From assembly GCF_048544455.1 (NCBI RefSeq), contig NC_133526.1, forward strand, positions 11,238,001 to 11,302,000: a DNA stretch of 64,000 nucleotides, written 5' to 3'. The notes beneath the pieces were generated by a model. It made no database searches. It saw only the letters and a program-made list of their open reading frames with translations, and was not told the origin of the DNA. The position numbers and the translations under genes were made by a program. The stretch comes from Silene latifolia (taxonomy: Eukaryota > Streptophyta > Magnoliopsida > Caryophyllales > Caryophyllaceae). This document shows, piece by piece, positions 23,000 to 34,735 of this stretch (the first letter of the stretch is position 1; each line of letters opens with the position of its first letter).

Positions 23000-25900
23000 A
23001 TGAGAGCAGCAGCCCTTAGATTGGCCCAACTCCTGAGTCCATACCGTCTACAAACACACACCTTAACCACTTACCAGAGTTACAACTCAACTCCTTCACT
23101 CCTCCGTTCCACACCTTCCTCCACCACTACCTCTCCCCTCCTCCGCCGCCGTACTCCAATATCCTCTTACCTCCGTACGCTTATATCGCTAATTAGGGTT
23201 TCCGCCATGTCTACCACCTCCGATGATAACGGCTCCTCCGATGATGACGTCTCCGCCGATCAACTTGTCGACTTCGTTTTATCTCCTACCTGCTCCCTTA
23301 AACTTCAGAAAGGCGATATTACTCTTTGGTCCGTTGACGGCTCCTCCGACGCCATTGTTCGTCTCTTTCCTCTCTTTCTTTTATGTTTCTGGCTTGTTAT
23401 TAAAGATACCAATTCTTAGTGTTATTGTCAATTGTTTGTTCTTCGTCAATTAGTGCCGTTAATGCAATGTTATTGTAAACTATTGACTGGGACGGAGGGA
23501 GTATATGCGATTCCGTTTTGCGATCAAGTGTGGCTCGATTTTCGTAATGTTAGCATGTCCAAGAGTAGAATTACAGACATTTTGTGGAATTGTGAACTGT
23601 TGTTTAAGATTATTACTCCCTCTGTCCTGGGTTGTCCTTTTTCATTTTTGGTGTCTTAGTCATTTGTTGTCCTTACTATTTTAAGAATGAATTTGATGAG
23701 TAATTTGATCATTCACACTCAATTTATTCCACTTGTCATTTAGTAATTGGCCTAATTCTCTTTCCTTGGCCTTTGTGCCAAAACCAAAGGACAACAAATG
23801 ACCGGGACGGAGGGAGTATGTTAAAACTCGAGGGATTCGTGACACTAGCTTCTACACTTGCATGTATTTGCAATTTTGCATGTATGCAACATGCTCTTCT
23901 AATGGTTTATGTTGTTATCTTTTTAGAATGGGAACCAAAAACGTTTCCCTGGGATTCTTCCATGTACAAATACAGAACCAAATAACTAGATAGATTCTTC
24001 GAATCTTCATTTCTAGAAGGATCATCTAGAAGGCAAATTGTTTGGAGTTGAATGTATTCATGTAAAAAAGTCGTTTTTAAATAAAGCGTGATTGGGTAAA
24101 AGGATATAGAGTGTAAATGAATAAAAGGATATCCTTTAAGATAGATGAACATAATGTTCCACAGACATTGATACTAAGGTTAAGGTGTGATTGTTTTATC
24201 ATCTATGGTAGAGGAGAGCATCCGACGTCCTCTAAAGTCTGAAATAACCAAATACTCCCTCTGTCCCAGTCATTTGTTGTCCTATTCCATATTGAGGTGT
24301 CTTAGTCAATTATTGTCCTTTGTATTTTAAGAATGAACTTGATGAGCAAATTGATCGTTCACACTCAATTTGTTCCACTTGTCATTTAGTAATTGGCCCC
24401 CTCCCCTTTACTTGGTCTCTGTGCCAAAATAAAAGGACAACAATTGACCGGGACGGAGGGAATATGATGTTTGGAATAGTTTAGTATTAAGATGACAATA
24501 TGCAATCTTCGGCATGTTGCATTCATAACCTAGGTAGTTTGTCCTATGTGGTTCACTTATCTTTCCCCAAGTCCCCATCTTGTTTCAAAGGTCTTTGGCG
24601 TGACTTTGTAAGTTGATGACTACATGTGTTAGGTTATACTGTGTTTTTGTAAGGCGTTTGTTTTGGTATGGTTATGTTGGCTCATTGTTAATTTATTTTA
24701 GCTTGTATGTTGGAAATAATAAGATCAAAGCGTCTTGCTTATGACGGACACTATCCGTTACAAGCTGAAGACGGATAGTGCCCCTCTCACAATAAGGCAA
24801 GTTGAAGGGCAAGTGTGGGGGAAATGGAGCACCCTATGGATAGTGCTACTTGCATATTATGAGAGGCGTACTATCCGTCTTGAGTTTGTGACGGATAGTG
24901 CCCGTCTTCAATGAGAATTTGTGTACTAAGATTGTTCTTTTGTGGAGAGTTCTCTTATACTTCAATTAATATTTCCCACTGCTACTTAACCTGTGTTTAT
25001 CTCTTCAGTGAGTATGAGTTGTCATATTTGGGCTTTGCCAGCTTTCTAGAATGGAAGTATAGATATCCTGCAAGGTAATTAGGTAAAGGAGCGTGATGCT
25101 ACAGAGACTTTGTATTCTGAGTAATTATGCGATTCTGAACCCTTTATATAAGTTGGATATGATCCCCCCATCAAAAAAATCCTGGACTGTGACTATAAAC
25201 CATTTCCATGGTTTCGGCATTCAATGTATTCCTTAGGATGTTGGTTGAGGTGTCTCCTTAGGATATTGGTTGAGGATGTTGGTTGAGATTCAAAAAAATC
25301 CTGGACAAGTTACTCGAGTTGCACTTAGATCGGTTGAGGTGTCTTTACTCGAGTAACTTGTCCAGGATATTGGTGAATCTCCTTAGGATGTTGGTTGAGG
25401 TGTCTTTACTTTTAGGTCAGTTAAGGCAGTGATTTATAGAGGATATGTTGACAGTGATCCGGTGACTTGTCTGCATTTGCTTGCACAGTTAATAAGTAAT
25501 GTGATTTTGTAGGTTAATGCTGCCAACGAGAGAATGCTGGGTGGTGGTGGTGTAGATGGAGGTATTTCTTTTTAGATGCGATTCATACATTATTCAGGAG
25601 CCAAGTCTTGCAATATGCTCACAAATTTGCATATTATTTTCTTCAGCCATACATAGAGCTGCTGGTCCAGAACTCAAAGAAGCATGTTATGAAGTGCCAC
25701 AAGTGCTTCCTGGTGTTCGCTGTCCTGTTGGAGAAGCCAGGATTACGCCGTAGGTGTTTAGCTTTAATAACGTTAGCTTTGTGAAAACAAGATTTGCCCT
25801 TTTGTTGGATGCTTAGTTATTTCTTTTTTAATATACTGACATATACAACACCATGCAGTGGTTTTAGATTACCTGCATCACATGTAATCCATACTGTTGG

Positions 25901-27021
25901 ACCCATATATGACGAGGACGAGAATCCAGAGGCCTTGTTGGAGAGTGCTTACAGGTGAGCTCTTTTTCTTTAGTTCATAATTTCTTTTCACGCTTAATTG
26001 TATCTTCTGACTTCTGAGACAAGTTTTCATCTTGAATGTGTTTTAGGAATACATTGACTCTCGCAAAAGAAAACAATATACAGTACGTGGCGTTCCCTGC
26101 CATATCTTGTGGTATTTATGGGTAAGGTGTTTTAAATTGAACCCAATTTTAGTTTGTTCTTACTTATATTGGTAAACACAATAAAGCTTTCTTCCAACTC
26201 GTCAGAATTTCTTTCCCGCAAAATGGGATGTATGAATTGTTTGACCTCTCACCCTCATTGTAGGCATTGAGCTTGACAAGCCATGAATTCCTGTACTAGT
26301 TTCTAGGCAAAAATGCCTAGAAACTGAACTGAATGTATTGCTTTTGTTTTCTCAAAGTTTCTGCAATTGTTTGTTGAAATGAAAATTGTTACTCGTTATT
26401 TAGTCATTATTTATTCGCATTTCAATATGTGATTCATCGTTATATCAAATGTTGATTATCAATGCATAGATCAGAGTGAATGTTAATATATGCTGTGTTG
26501 GAAACATTTCTATATTTTACAGATATCCTTTTGATGAAGCTGCCAATATAGCTATCTCCACAATTAAGGAATTCAGCAACGACTTCAAAGAGGTGCCCTT
26601 TTTTTGGTTTTCTAGGGGGGGTTACTGCCCTGTTTCCTTTACCGTTCCTTGTTATTATCGATATCCATCAATCCACTTACATTATAAACTTCTTTAATAA
26701 TGATGAAGTGTAAAGTACATCATGTCTGAAAGGGATGACTATACAGTTTGCCATCTCTCAGATCTTTCTATTTCACTGATGACAGATTTCAATGGTTTTG
26801 AGTGACGCCAACTTAACTAATAGGTTTTAAAGTAGAAGGTACAACTTTTGAAGTTTTGCCAATACCCAACCCAATAAAACAACTTATGAAGCTGAACTTG
26901 ATTTCGATTTCAGGTACATTTTGTTCTGTTCTCGGACGATATATATGATGTTTGGCTGGAGAAAGCTAGTGAAGCGTTGGAGAGGAAAGTTGAGTCCACT
27001 CCACCTAACACTTGTGGTTAA
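23000..27021 (+). CDS. Macrodomain protein, MACROD-type ADP-ribose hydrolase
   Basis: Seven exons can be joined in frame with GT..AG introns: 23000-23356, 25513-25561, 25647-25749, 25859-25954, 26047-26121, 26523-26592 and 26914-27021, giving 285 codons. Exon 1 encodes a Ser/Thr/Arg-rich leader of about 69 residues, a possible organelle transit peptide, then an inner Met at 23207 (MSTTSDD), which could give a cytosolic form. The domain shows LQKGDIT, then [20 protein letters not shown] (the ADP-ribose pocket with the Asn and Asp used by MACROD hydrolases), [20 protein letters not shown] and [13 protein letters not shown]. Proteins of this kind remove ADP-ribose from acidic residues or hydrolyse ADP-ribose derivatives. 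It has no frame breaks and is the one credible host gene here. The start could also be ATG 22880. Intron 1 (2.16 kb) is full of MITEs. Confidence 0.92.
23616..23816. mobile_element. Stowaway-type MITE in intron 1
   Basis: It is a 201-bp element with CTCCCTCTGTCC and GGGACGGAGGGAG ends flanked by TA on each side. It is nearly the same family as 24255-24462. A lone end of another copy (GACGGAGGGAGTA) is at 23490-23502. Confidence 0.92.
24255..24462. mobile_element. Stowaway-type MITE in intron 1, second copy
   Basis: CTCCCTCTGTCCC and GGGACGGAGGGAA ends with TA flanks. The middle matches the copy at 23616-23816, including the TTCACACTCAATTT block. Confidence 0.92.
24733..24916. mobile_element. 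MITE with CACTATCCGT terminal repeats, copy 1
   Basis: Inverted ends contain GACGGACACTATCCGT and ACGGATAGTGCCCGTC. The same family is found at 39399-39581, sharing the ends and the GCAAGTGTG/CACTTGCA interior. Superfamily not determined. Confidence 0.8.
25240..25415. repeat. Local rearranged duplications in intron 1
   Basis: GGATGTTGGTTGAGGTGTCT recurs several times, and TCCTGGACAAGTTACTCGAG (about 25290) is perfectly inverted near 25335-25360, forming a potential 20-bp stem. Confidence 0.85.
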
Positions 27022-27242
27022 CAAACTGTACTGAATGTATTGCTCCACAATTTAGTCTCGGGTTGATGTGGAATTGCTGATACATGGATTAGCATCAGCA
27101 CTTGTGAAATTTTCTTGTTTGGCTTATTAGCCGTTTCTGTCCGAAATACTCCAGATTAATGGCAATATTGCTCTAGCTTATCTACTGAAGTGCTTGTATC
27201 TTAATTAGAGACTATTCTTATTATTTTACTTGATCTTATATA

Positions 27243-27606
27243 GGCGCTGTTTGGTAAACAGCATATTGGCCAATTTTTAGCATATTCAAGGGTTTTAGCA
27301 TGTTTGACCAATCAATATGCTAATTTTAGTGTTTGGTAAACGATACATCTAAATAAAGCAAAGATATTTGGGGTCAATATCTTTTTACCCCAAAGATATT
27401 GGTTAGCATATTGTAAAATAGGAAATTTTTCTCCATTTTACAAAGAAACGTAACAATCTACTGATCGTAATCTGCCAATTACCAAACACAAATTAATTAT
27501 GCTAATTATAATATGTTAGTCAAACCTTCTGATAAAATCTGTCATTTATAATCTGCTTTTGCAATCTGCTTATGCTGAAATTAATCCGCTGTTTACCAAA
27601 CAGGGT
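27243..27606. mobile_element. hAT-like MITE
   Basis: The ends GGCGCTGTTTGGTAAACAGC and GCTGTTTACCAAACAGGGTC are inverted repeats of a type common in plant hAT MITEs. I could not find a clean 8-bp target duplication, so the superfamily is provisional. Confidence 0.75.
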
Positions 27607-27621
27607 CATACTCTGAAGTGG

Positions 27622-27705
27622 AAAGGCTTTGATGTTGGGAATTTTAGGATAAGGCTTTGATGTTGGGAATTTTAGGATTAAGGCTTTGATGTTGCTGTTG
27701 GGAAT
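27622..27705. repeat. Short tandem repeat
   Basis: Three units of about 30 bp containing AGGCTTTGATGTTGGGAATT; the last is partly altered. Confidence 0.9.
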
Positions 27706-27792
27706 TTACAGTGCCACGGTCTGCCATATTCGAGTGCAACACAATGTTTAGCAATAACATCCTATGGTTTGTGGAACTGACCATTTTTGAAA

Positions 27793-28238
27793 TAATGGTC
27801 AAAAATAAAATATTTGTCGTTTTGGGTCGGTTTTGAAAATATTTGTCAAAATGGTGTCCACGTAGGCTCGAGATTTCTAGACCTGAAACACGTCACTACT
27901 AATGGCGTGTTTTGTGAAGGAAACACGCCATTAGTAGTGGCGTGTCTTTACAACAATTTTTTTCCTCAACAGACGGAACTTTAAAAAAAAAAAAAAAAAA
28001 AAATTATAAAAGACACGCCATTAGGGGTGGTGTGTTTCCCCTCCGAAACCCGCAATTCCCAATGGCGTGTTTGTTTTAGTCCATTTTTTAATGAAGTTTC
28101 TTTCCGTACTCATTATAAACACGCCATTGGTAGTGGTGTGTTTTAGGTCCAGAAATCCCGAGACTACGTGGACACCATTTTGACAAATATTTTCAAAACC
28201 GACCCAAAACGACAAATATTTTATTTTTGAGCATTATT
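27793..28238. mobile_element. MITE with about 85-bp inverted ends and internal palindromes
   Basis: Both ends carry AAATATTTGTCGTTTTGGGT and TTTGTCAAAATGGTGTCCAC in inverted orientation. The interior holds several ACACGCCATTAGTAGTG / CACTACTAATGGCGTGT palindromic pairs and a 20-bp A-run. It has no ORF. Superfamily and target duplication are unclear. Confidence 0.85.
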
Positions 28239-28270
28239 CATATCTTATACCAAAACTAATTGGTCAGTTC

Positions 28271-31200
28271 ATTTTTTTTTTTTTTTTTTTGACAGCAACA
28301 AATAGCATAGCTTACAAAAGAGCTTCTTGAGCAAGATTATGAGTTATCCTATTCACCCCCCTAGGACAGTAACTAAGAAAGCAACAATGAAAATGAGACG
28401 CAATAGACTTTAAATCATGGATAATGCCCTTAACAGATGCATTTGCCTTCTCCGCTCCAACAACCTGCATAACCAAGATAAGACAATCCGTAACTAGTCT
28501 AACATGAAGGTAGCCTTCGTCCAAGGCCCATTTGAGTGCCATGACATGCAGGGCAGACGAGGCAAACGAGCGAGCGTGAGCAGTATTCCTTAAGGTCTCA
28601 TTACCATCAAACAAGCACCACCCCATGCCAGAACTTCTATCGGCCCTCCCGGCAGCATCACACTTGATAGTGCAAACATTATCGCACCCAGCTCCACCAA
28701 CAATCCAACAGGGGAAGGAGTTTCTAATTCTCTTAGCTAAACCAAAAACAGGAGAGGAATCCAACATAGATGCTCTAAGGAGGCTAACATCCTTACTGCT
28801 CACTGCCTCATTCATACACTGAATGTCATCAAGAATAAAATTGAGAGCACTCAAAGGCCAAGGGCGACGATTTTTGAAGACCATCTCATTCCTACAACAC
28901 CAGATTTTCCAAAGGGTAGCAATAAGGGGAAAGAGGAGGGAGTTGGGATCTGGGCCAATTAAGAAATAAGTAACCCAATTTATGACCCAAACCCTAGCAT
29001 CAATGTCCACCCCTCCCGTGATTCTAAGTCCTAAAGGACAGCCAAACCATAAAGCCTTTGCAAAGCTACAATCTCTAAAGAGGTGAGAAATATATTCCAC
29101 ACAAGGAGATGATTCATCACAAAGAGAATAGAAGGAGCGCCAATCCATTTTTCGTTTGAGAAATTCAGAGCCCACTGGAAGGGCATTAGCCATAAATTTC
29201 CATAGAAACACCTTTAGTTTGTTAGAAATAGGCAACTTCCAGAGCTTTGATTTGCAGAAGGTCACAATTGGTGCAGACATTCTAAAGCGATCAGCATTTG
29301 AGGTAGGTCCATTAGATAAGGCCATAGCGGCAACATAGTATCCCGACTTGATTGTGAAAACACCATGTTTAGAAAATTTCCAGTAGAAGGAGTCATCCGA
29401 GGGTTGACACGGGATATAAGTTGCGAGAATTTTCTTTGTAACTTCCTCACCCGGATCGAAACCAAGAGAGGAGAGATCCCATCTCCTATGATTATCATGA
29501 AAATCACCAACCAATAGCGTGAAATCAGTAGGAGCATCAATAAAATTCCCACAAAGATCATGAAGAATATAGCCCTCAATCCATTTACTCTTCCAAGCAT
29601 TAAGCCGAGAAGATTATCCAATAGTCCAAGCAATATTGTTGTAGATAAGATCAGAGCCCCAAACAAGGCTTTTTAGAGCCCATGACGATGCTTGAGGAGC
29701 CTTCCAACGGTTCTGAAATAAAATATCATCTTGAACACCATGCTTGGGGCCAATAACTTTGCTAATAAGGCTTCCCGGAACACATAAGATTCTCCAAGCA
29801 AACTTGGCCAAAAGAGCTTGGTTAAAACATCCAATATTGCGAAGTCCAAGACCCCCTTCTCCCACAGGCCTACTAAGGAATTTTTTACTACACCAATAAA
29901 TGGACTTATTTGTTCTAGTACCACTCCACCAAAAATGCACCATCAAGGACTGAAGCTTTGATGTTACACTTACCGGTATGCGAAATACCGATAGAGAAAA
30001 AAGAGATAGTGAAGAGAGAACGGAACGAATAAGAGTCAATTTACCAGCCGAGGATAGAAGAATGTTATTCTAGGAGGATAGTCTTCGTTTAGTCTTGTCA
30101 ACAAGAAATTTAAATAAATCCCTCTTAGAAGACCCAATACTTGTTGGTAAGCCAAGATAGTTGTCAAGATCATGCTTGAGAGCAAATTTAAACTCAGTCA
30201 AACACTTCTTAACCGTCATAAGTGGGCAATTTGGACTGAAAAGTAAAGAGGACTTCTCTTTATTAAGGCATTGCCCAGAGGCAACACAGTATTCATCGAT
30301 TATGTTCATAAGTAAGTCCAAATCCCCAAAGTCACCTCGAATAAAGAAGAGGGAATCATCCGCAAACAATAAAGTGGGAGATTTTCGGCCCATTCTTGCA
30401 AATTTTGATACCCTTAATGAGATTGCCATCCTGAGCATAGAGAATCATTTGGGATAGAACTTCCGTACAAAGCGTGAATATATAAGGGGATAAAGGATCA
30501 CCTTGTCTAATTCCACAGCGAGGTTCAACTTTTTCCATAGGAGCACCATTCAACAGAATTTCATAAGAAACAGATTCAATAGTGCTCATAATAAGTTGGA
30601 CCATAGATCCCGGCAAATTTAAGTAAGAGAGCAGCCCTCTTATAAAATTCCAGTTCAACCTATCATAGGCTTTACTCATATCAGCCTTTAAAGCCATCAT
30701 ACCCTACTTGACATAACTCCTATGATTTATGATATGAAGTATTTCTTTAGCGATAACGATATTATCTGCAATGCTTCTATTAGGGACAAAAGCACTTTGA
30801 AATGGACTAACCAGATCATCCATAACTCTTTTTAATCTATTAGCAATACATTTAGTGACAACTTTCATAATAACATTGCAGAGGCTAATCGGCCTAAAAT
30901 CACCAACTCTCTCCGGACAATCATTTTTTGGAATAAGAACAATAAAGGTTTTATTGAAGTCCTGAAGCATAGTACCCGAATTTAGAATATTGAGAGATCC
31001 TTTAATAACATCATTCTTAACAATAGACCAATACTTCTGGTAAAAAGCCGCCGGAATACCGTCAGGACCCGGGGATTTTAGAGGTCCCAATTGGAACACG
31101 GCCGCACGAACTTCATTTTTCGAATAAACACGACCTAACATGGCTCTCTCTTCCATGCCCACTTTACGCTTAAGATTATCAAATAAGTAACCGTACTTAT

Positions 31201-31814
31201 TTAAGTAATCTTCAAAACACTCAGGCTCAGAATCAGAATTAAAAATAGTGGAAAAGTGTTTAAGAAACAAACCACCAATCTCCTTCATATCAAAAGTCCA
31301 TTCATTAGACTCCTTCTTAATACCCAAGATAAGATTAGCACCAAATCGTCCTTTAACCCAATTGAAAAAATACTTTGTGCACGTGTCACCCTCACAATTC
31401 CATTTCAATTTCGTACGTTGACGCCAATAAGTGCCGGCAGCAAGGGAGAATTCCATAAGCTTTTTGTGACATGCTTCATAATTAACAGTATCACCACCCT
31501 TCTCAATATCCAGGAGATAGGACTCAAGATCCTGATCAAAGGCACTCCACTTTAGTCCTCGTTCATCTTTTTTATTACAAGCCCAAACTCTGAAAGCGTT
31601 ATTTATACGACGTAATTTTGCCAAAAGGATATGAGAAGCATCACTCTTATCCTTTCTTTCCCACCTTTCTTTAACCAGACCACTGCATTCGGCATGATCA
31701 AAACACCAAGTCTCTAGCCTATAAACTTTCTTCTTAGTATTGAGAACCATATTTGTATCAAGGATTATAGGCGCGTGATCCGATATCCCGTAAGCTTTAA
31801 CTATTTGGAAATGT
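28271..31814 (-). mobile_element. L1-type LINE, 5'-truncated
   Basis: The T-run at 28271-28292 on plus is the poly(A) tail at the 3' end of a minus-strand non-LTR element. The body encodes the end of the endonuclease, reverse transcriptase, a zinc-ribbon linker and RNase H. The 5' part (ORF1 and most of the endonuclease) is missing, which is usual for LINE insertions. The 5' break near 31814 lies about ten bases from a Stowaway end, and the 3' end lies just beyond the MITE at 27793-28238. No clear target duplication was found. Confidence 0.92.
28312..31814 (-). pseudogene. LINE ORF2 remnant: endonuclease end, reverse transcriptase, RNase H
   Basis: Read on minus, the segment starts with the C-terminal SDHAPIIL motif of an AP-endonuclease. 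Then come the RT blocks LKSPGPDGIPAAFYQKYW, FRPISLCNVIMK, PFQSAFVPNRSIADN, ALKADMSKAYDRLNW, GIRQGDPLSPYIF and the catalytic LLFADD, followed by SSAGKLTLIRS and the WGSGTRTNK-type thumb. The zinc-ribbon linker (SKLWKLPISNKLKVFLWK) and a C-terminal RNase H (IKCDAAGR...ALKWALDEG...TDCL) complete it. Breaks: in-frame TAG at 30701-30703, a frameshift just before FADD near 30380, an in-frame TAG near 30070 where Trp is expected, and a TAA at 29614-29616. The RNase H after RT is typical of the plant L1 lineage. The copy is dead. Confidence 0.92.
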
Positions 31815-31823
31815 TAAAATATA

Positions 31824-33426
31824 CTCCTTAGATTCCGGTAATTTGTTTACCATTTATTTTGGCACAAATACCAAGGAAAAAGTAGGGGGCTAATGATTAG
31901 ACTAGTTTAGATCTCGCGCAATGCATGCGCGGTATATATAGGGTTGTTATTTTTAGCGTGTTTTAGTTATAGCCTTATAGATTAAATCGACACGTTATTA
32001 ATTTTCATATTTCACGCCTAAGTATTTTGATTGGAGGAAACAAAAAAAAGTAAATGTGTCCATTAATAATGTCTATTTATAAATTTTCTGGAAAAAAAAT
32101 TCATCATATATATAAGCTAATAATATGAGCTTATAGTTTTATTTTCTACAGGTAATGCGCTCAATCATTAATAATAGCTCTAAAAGAAAAATTTTAACAA
32201 TATATAATTTATGGGTATATCAAATTTATTTTATTTTAGTCAATAGTTATATTTTAAAGTTTAATAACAAAATTATACTTTGATGAAAAGAAAATATGAT
32301 AAAAAAAAACGGAATTTATTTTCGCAGTACACATTTACTCATCTCAGTACTTTTTGCACCTTATTTTCCATTTGTATACCCTAGTCAGAAAAAAGCTCTA
32401 ACCCTAAATCCCTCGGCCAGTAACTATGAAATGTTGTGCCAAATCAATCAAAATTGTCAATTCTAGATGATAGCTTGAATATAGCACAACTAATTAATAC
32501 GTTAATTATGATCTATTAATCAAGTCAATTTTATTTCTGATTTTTATTTAGAAAATTTACTTTTAATTAGGCTTTGTGGTAATTTAGGGTTGTTGGGTAG
32601 AAGTGGGTCAGCGACAACAGCGGTGGACCCGGTGGTGGCCTAACGACAAGGGTAGCACAAGGGGACGACGATACCTAGATAAGCACGAGGTAGCGTTAAG
32701 TGGGTTTCTTATAGGATATGGTGGGCCGGTGATTGTCGGGCGGATAAGGTGGCAAGGCTGCTGGTGATTATGTGGGGGACGGGGGACGAGTAGCTTTAGG
32801 ATGGACGGGTGCTGGTTTAATGGCGGGTGGAGTAATGGTTGAGAGGTAGGAGATTGTTGGGGTAGTAGGCCGCGTAGTACTGATGGTGTACTACATTGTT
32901 TCAGTAATTTTCATTCTTTTGTTTCAAAAAAGTTAATATTATCAACGTAACTTCTTCTCATTGTCGTTGATAACGGTGGTACAAGGGTGGTTGACGCTGG
33001 TGGTTGATGACAGTGGTATAAGCTTTGTGAAATTAGAGGGGAATGAATGTTTGAAATTAGAGAGAATATATTAGAGAGAGGTTAGAGAGGGAGAGTGGTA
33101 GGAGAAATGAGAGGGGTATAACTGTCAACAACGTACTGAGAAGAGTAAAATGCGTAATGCGAAAATCAACACCCTAAAAAAATAATGGTTTAATGGAACA
33201 GAATCAATCTTATTTGTTTCCTTAATTAAGGAAGTGCTTTTGGAGGGAAAATATTTCATAATCCCAATTCTTTAGTATAAGGGGGATGACAAATGGACGG
33301 ACCAAATTGAGTGTGAACAGTGAAGGATCAAATTGTGCATCAAATGCATTCCTAAATTAGAAAGGTGAACAATTGACTAAGACACCCAAAATAAAATAGG
33401 TAAACAAATGATCGGGGCGGAAGGAG
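31824..33426. mobile_element. Stowaway-type MITE split by a 1.4-kb insertion
   Basis: The left half (31824 to about 31900, CTCCTTAGATTCCGGTAATT... with GGCACAAATACCAAGGAAA) and the right half (about 33285-33426, CAAATTGAGTGTGAAC...GGGGCGGAAGGAG) together match the complete Stowaway copies at 23.6 and 24.3 kb in reverse orientation, with TA at both outer ends. About 1.38 kb of foreign sequence sits between. Confidence 0.8.
32314..33172. mobile_element. Unclassified element with about 37-bp degenerate inverted ends
   Basis: TTTATTTTCGCAGTACACAT...ACTCATCTCAGTAC at the left is inverted as GTACTGAGAAGAGTAAAATG...GCGAAAATC at 33134-33167. A third copy of this end stands at 63350-63388. The GC-richer middle (32590-32880) has GGTGG-rich text but no ORF of note. 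Nothing identifies a superfamily. Confidence 0.6.
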
Positions 33427-33479
33427 TAATATGTTAATCTAGTTAGGGTTAGAAGGTAAAAGCCGCTTCCATTCCATTC

Positions 33480-33620
33480 CACACGAGCATTTTATGTAAG
33501 AAATGAGAGTATAAATTGTTCACATGAACAGTTGTTTGAGTGTGGTGTTCATGTCACTCAAAAGGTCAAAATAGGCTGAGCCAACGACCTGTTTTTTTTA
33601 TAGGTGCTCAGTAAGGATTG
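33480..33620. repeat. Block duplicated at 38150-38260
   Basis: The segments share GCCAACGAC-TGTTTTT-TAGGTGCT-AGTAAGG and TTGTAAGTCA with gaps. They flank the zinc-finger fragment and the CACTA element on both sides. Confidence 0.7.
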
Positions 33621-33667
33621 ATTTCTGAGTTTGTAAGTCATAGAAAAACTAATTCAAGTTCATATTG

Positions 33668-33745
33668 CACCGAAAAGAAGAAAGTCTCAAGTTAGATCGT
33701 ATAACGAAGCTTGGTTTGAGGCTCATTTATAGGGCATGCAAAAAT
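33668..33745 (+). pseudogene. Exon-like fragment, repeated at 62639-62723
   Basis: Both sites read in one frame as a basic stretch, then QVRSYNEAWFEAHL and GMQKC here (QVRSYNEVWFKAHLLGMQKC at 62.6 kb). Here the frame has a TAG before GMQKC. The protein family is not recognised. Conservation of a reading frame between two distant places suggests a former exon. Confidence 0.45.
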
Positions 33746-34654
33746 GTGAAGTAGTTCTTACCTTGTTTCAAGTTTTCTTGAATGGCTCGGAAATCTAAAT
33801 TGAGAGTTCTATATTTATGGCTGGCCGATATGTGGTTGACCGGTTTGATGACGTTGTTGACAAAAAGCCTTTCAAGTGTTTGATTTGTAAAAGCGATTAC
33901 GATGCGTATGGTGGTGTTGTAGATCATTCCAGGGTTCACAGGAAAAAGAAATGGATATGCGCAAATAAACATTATACTCAAGTTGTGAATCAATCTGAGA
34001 TCGGACATGAGTGTTTGAGGCTGGAAACTCGTGAGGCTGTTGACAATGCTCACTACAAGAAAAACTAAAACAGGCGACCGAAATTTGGCGACTGATACAG
34101 GTAGTCGCCAAATTGGCGACTGATTTACAATTTGGCGACTGAAATCAGTCGCTAATTTGGCGACTAAATTTTTTAAAAAGGGAATCTAATTTGGCGACTG
34201 ATATGTCAGATTTGGCGACGGATTTTAATGTAGTCGCCAATTTGGCGACTGAAAATCAGTCGCCAAATCAAAATTCAGTCGCCAATTTTTTTTTATACAA
34301 ACCAGACCCCCCTCTCTCCTACTTTACTCTTTCGAAACCAAAAAACAAAAAAAAAAAGGCGATTGCTACGACGACGACGAACGGCGACGAGACTACACTA
34401 CCACCACCACTTCCACCGCCATTTCCACCGCCACCTCCACCCTCTTTAATTAGGTTAGTTTTTTTTTGTTTAATTTCAGTTTAATTAGTTTAATTTGTTA
34501 GATTAATTTGTAGTTAGTTTGATTAATTTGTGGTTAGTTTGTTAGATTTATTTGTAGTTAGTATGTTAGATTAATTTGTAGTTAGATTTAGTTTAATTTG
34601 TGTTTGAATTAAAAGGGAATGATTAAGAGATTTGTCTTTAGGTTTAGGGTTATT

Positions 34655-34735
34655 GGGGGGGGGGGGGGGGTTCGGCCGTGGGTGGGTGGGTCGTGGGGTG
34701 GCCTTGGGTGGGTCGTGGGTGGTGTATGGTGTTGG
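34655..34735 (+). repeat. G-rich stretch with a G16 run
   Basis: A run of sixteen G (34655-34670) is followed by GGGTGGGTGGG and more G-triplets. It could form G-quadruplexes; the run length may be unreliable in an assembly. Confidence 0.85.

Noticed and set aside
31905-32310. Possible Helitron start (TCTCGCGCAATGCATGCGCG)
   Set aside because: No matching CTRR end with a hairpin or an A/T target site could be shown, so it is left unclassified.
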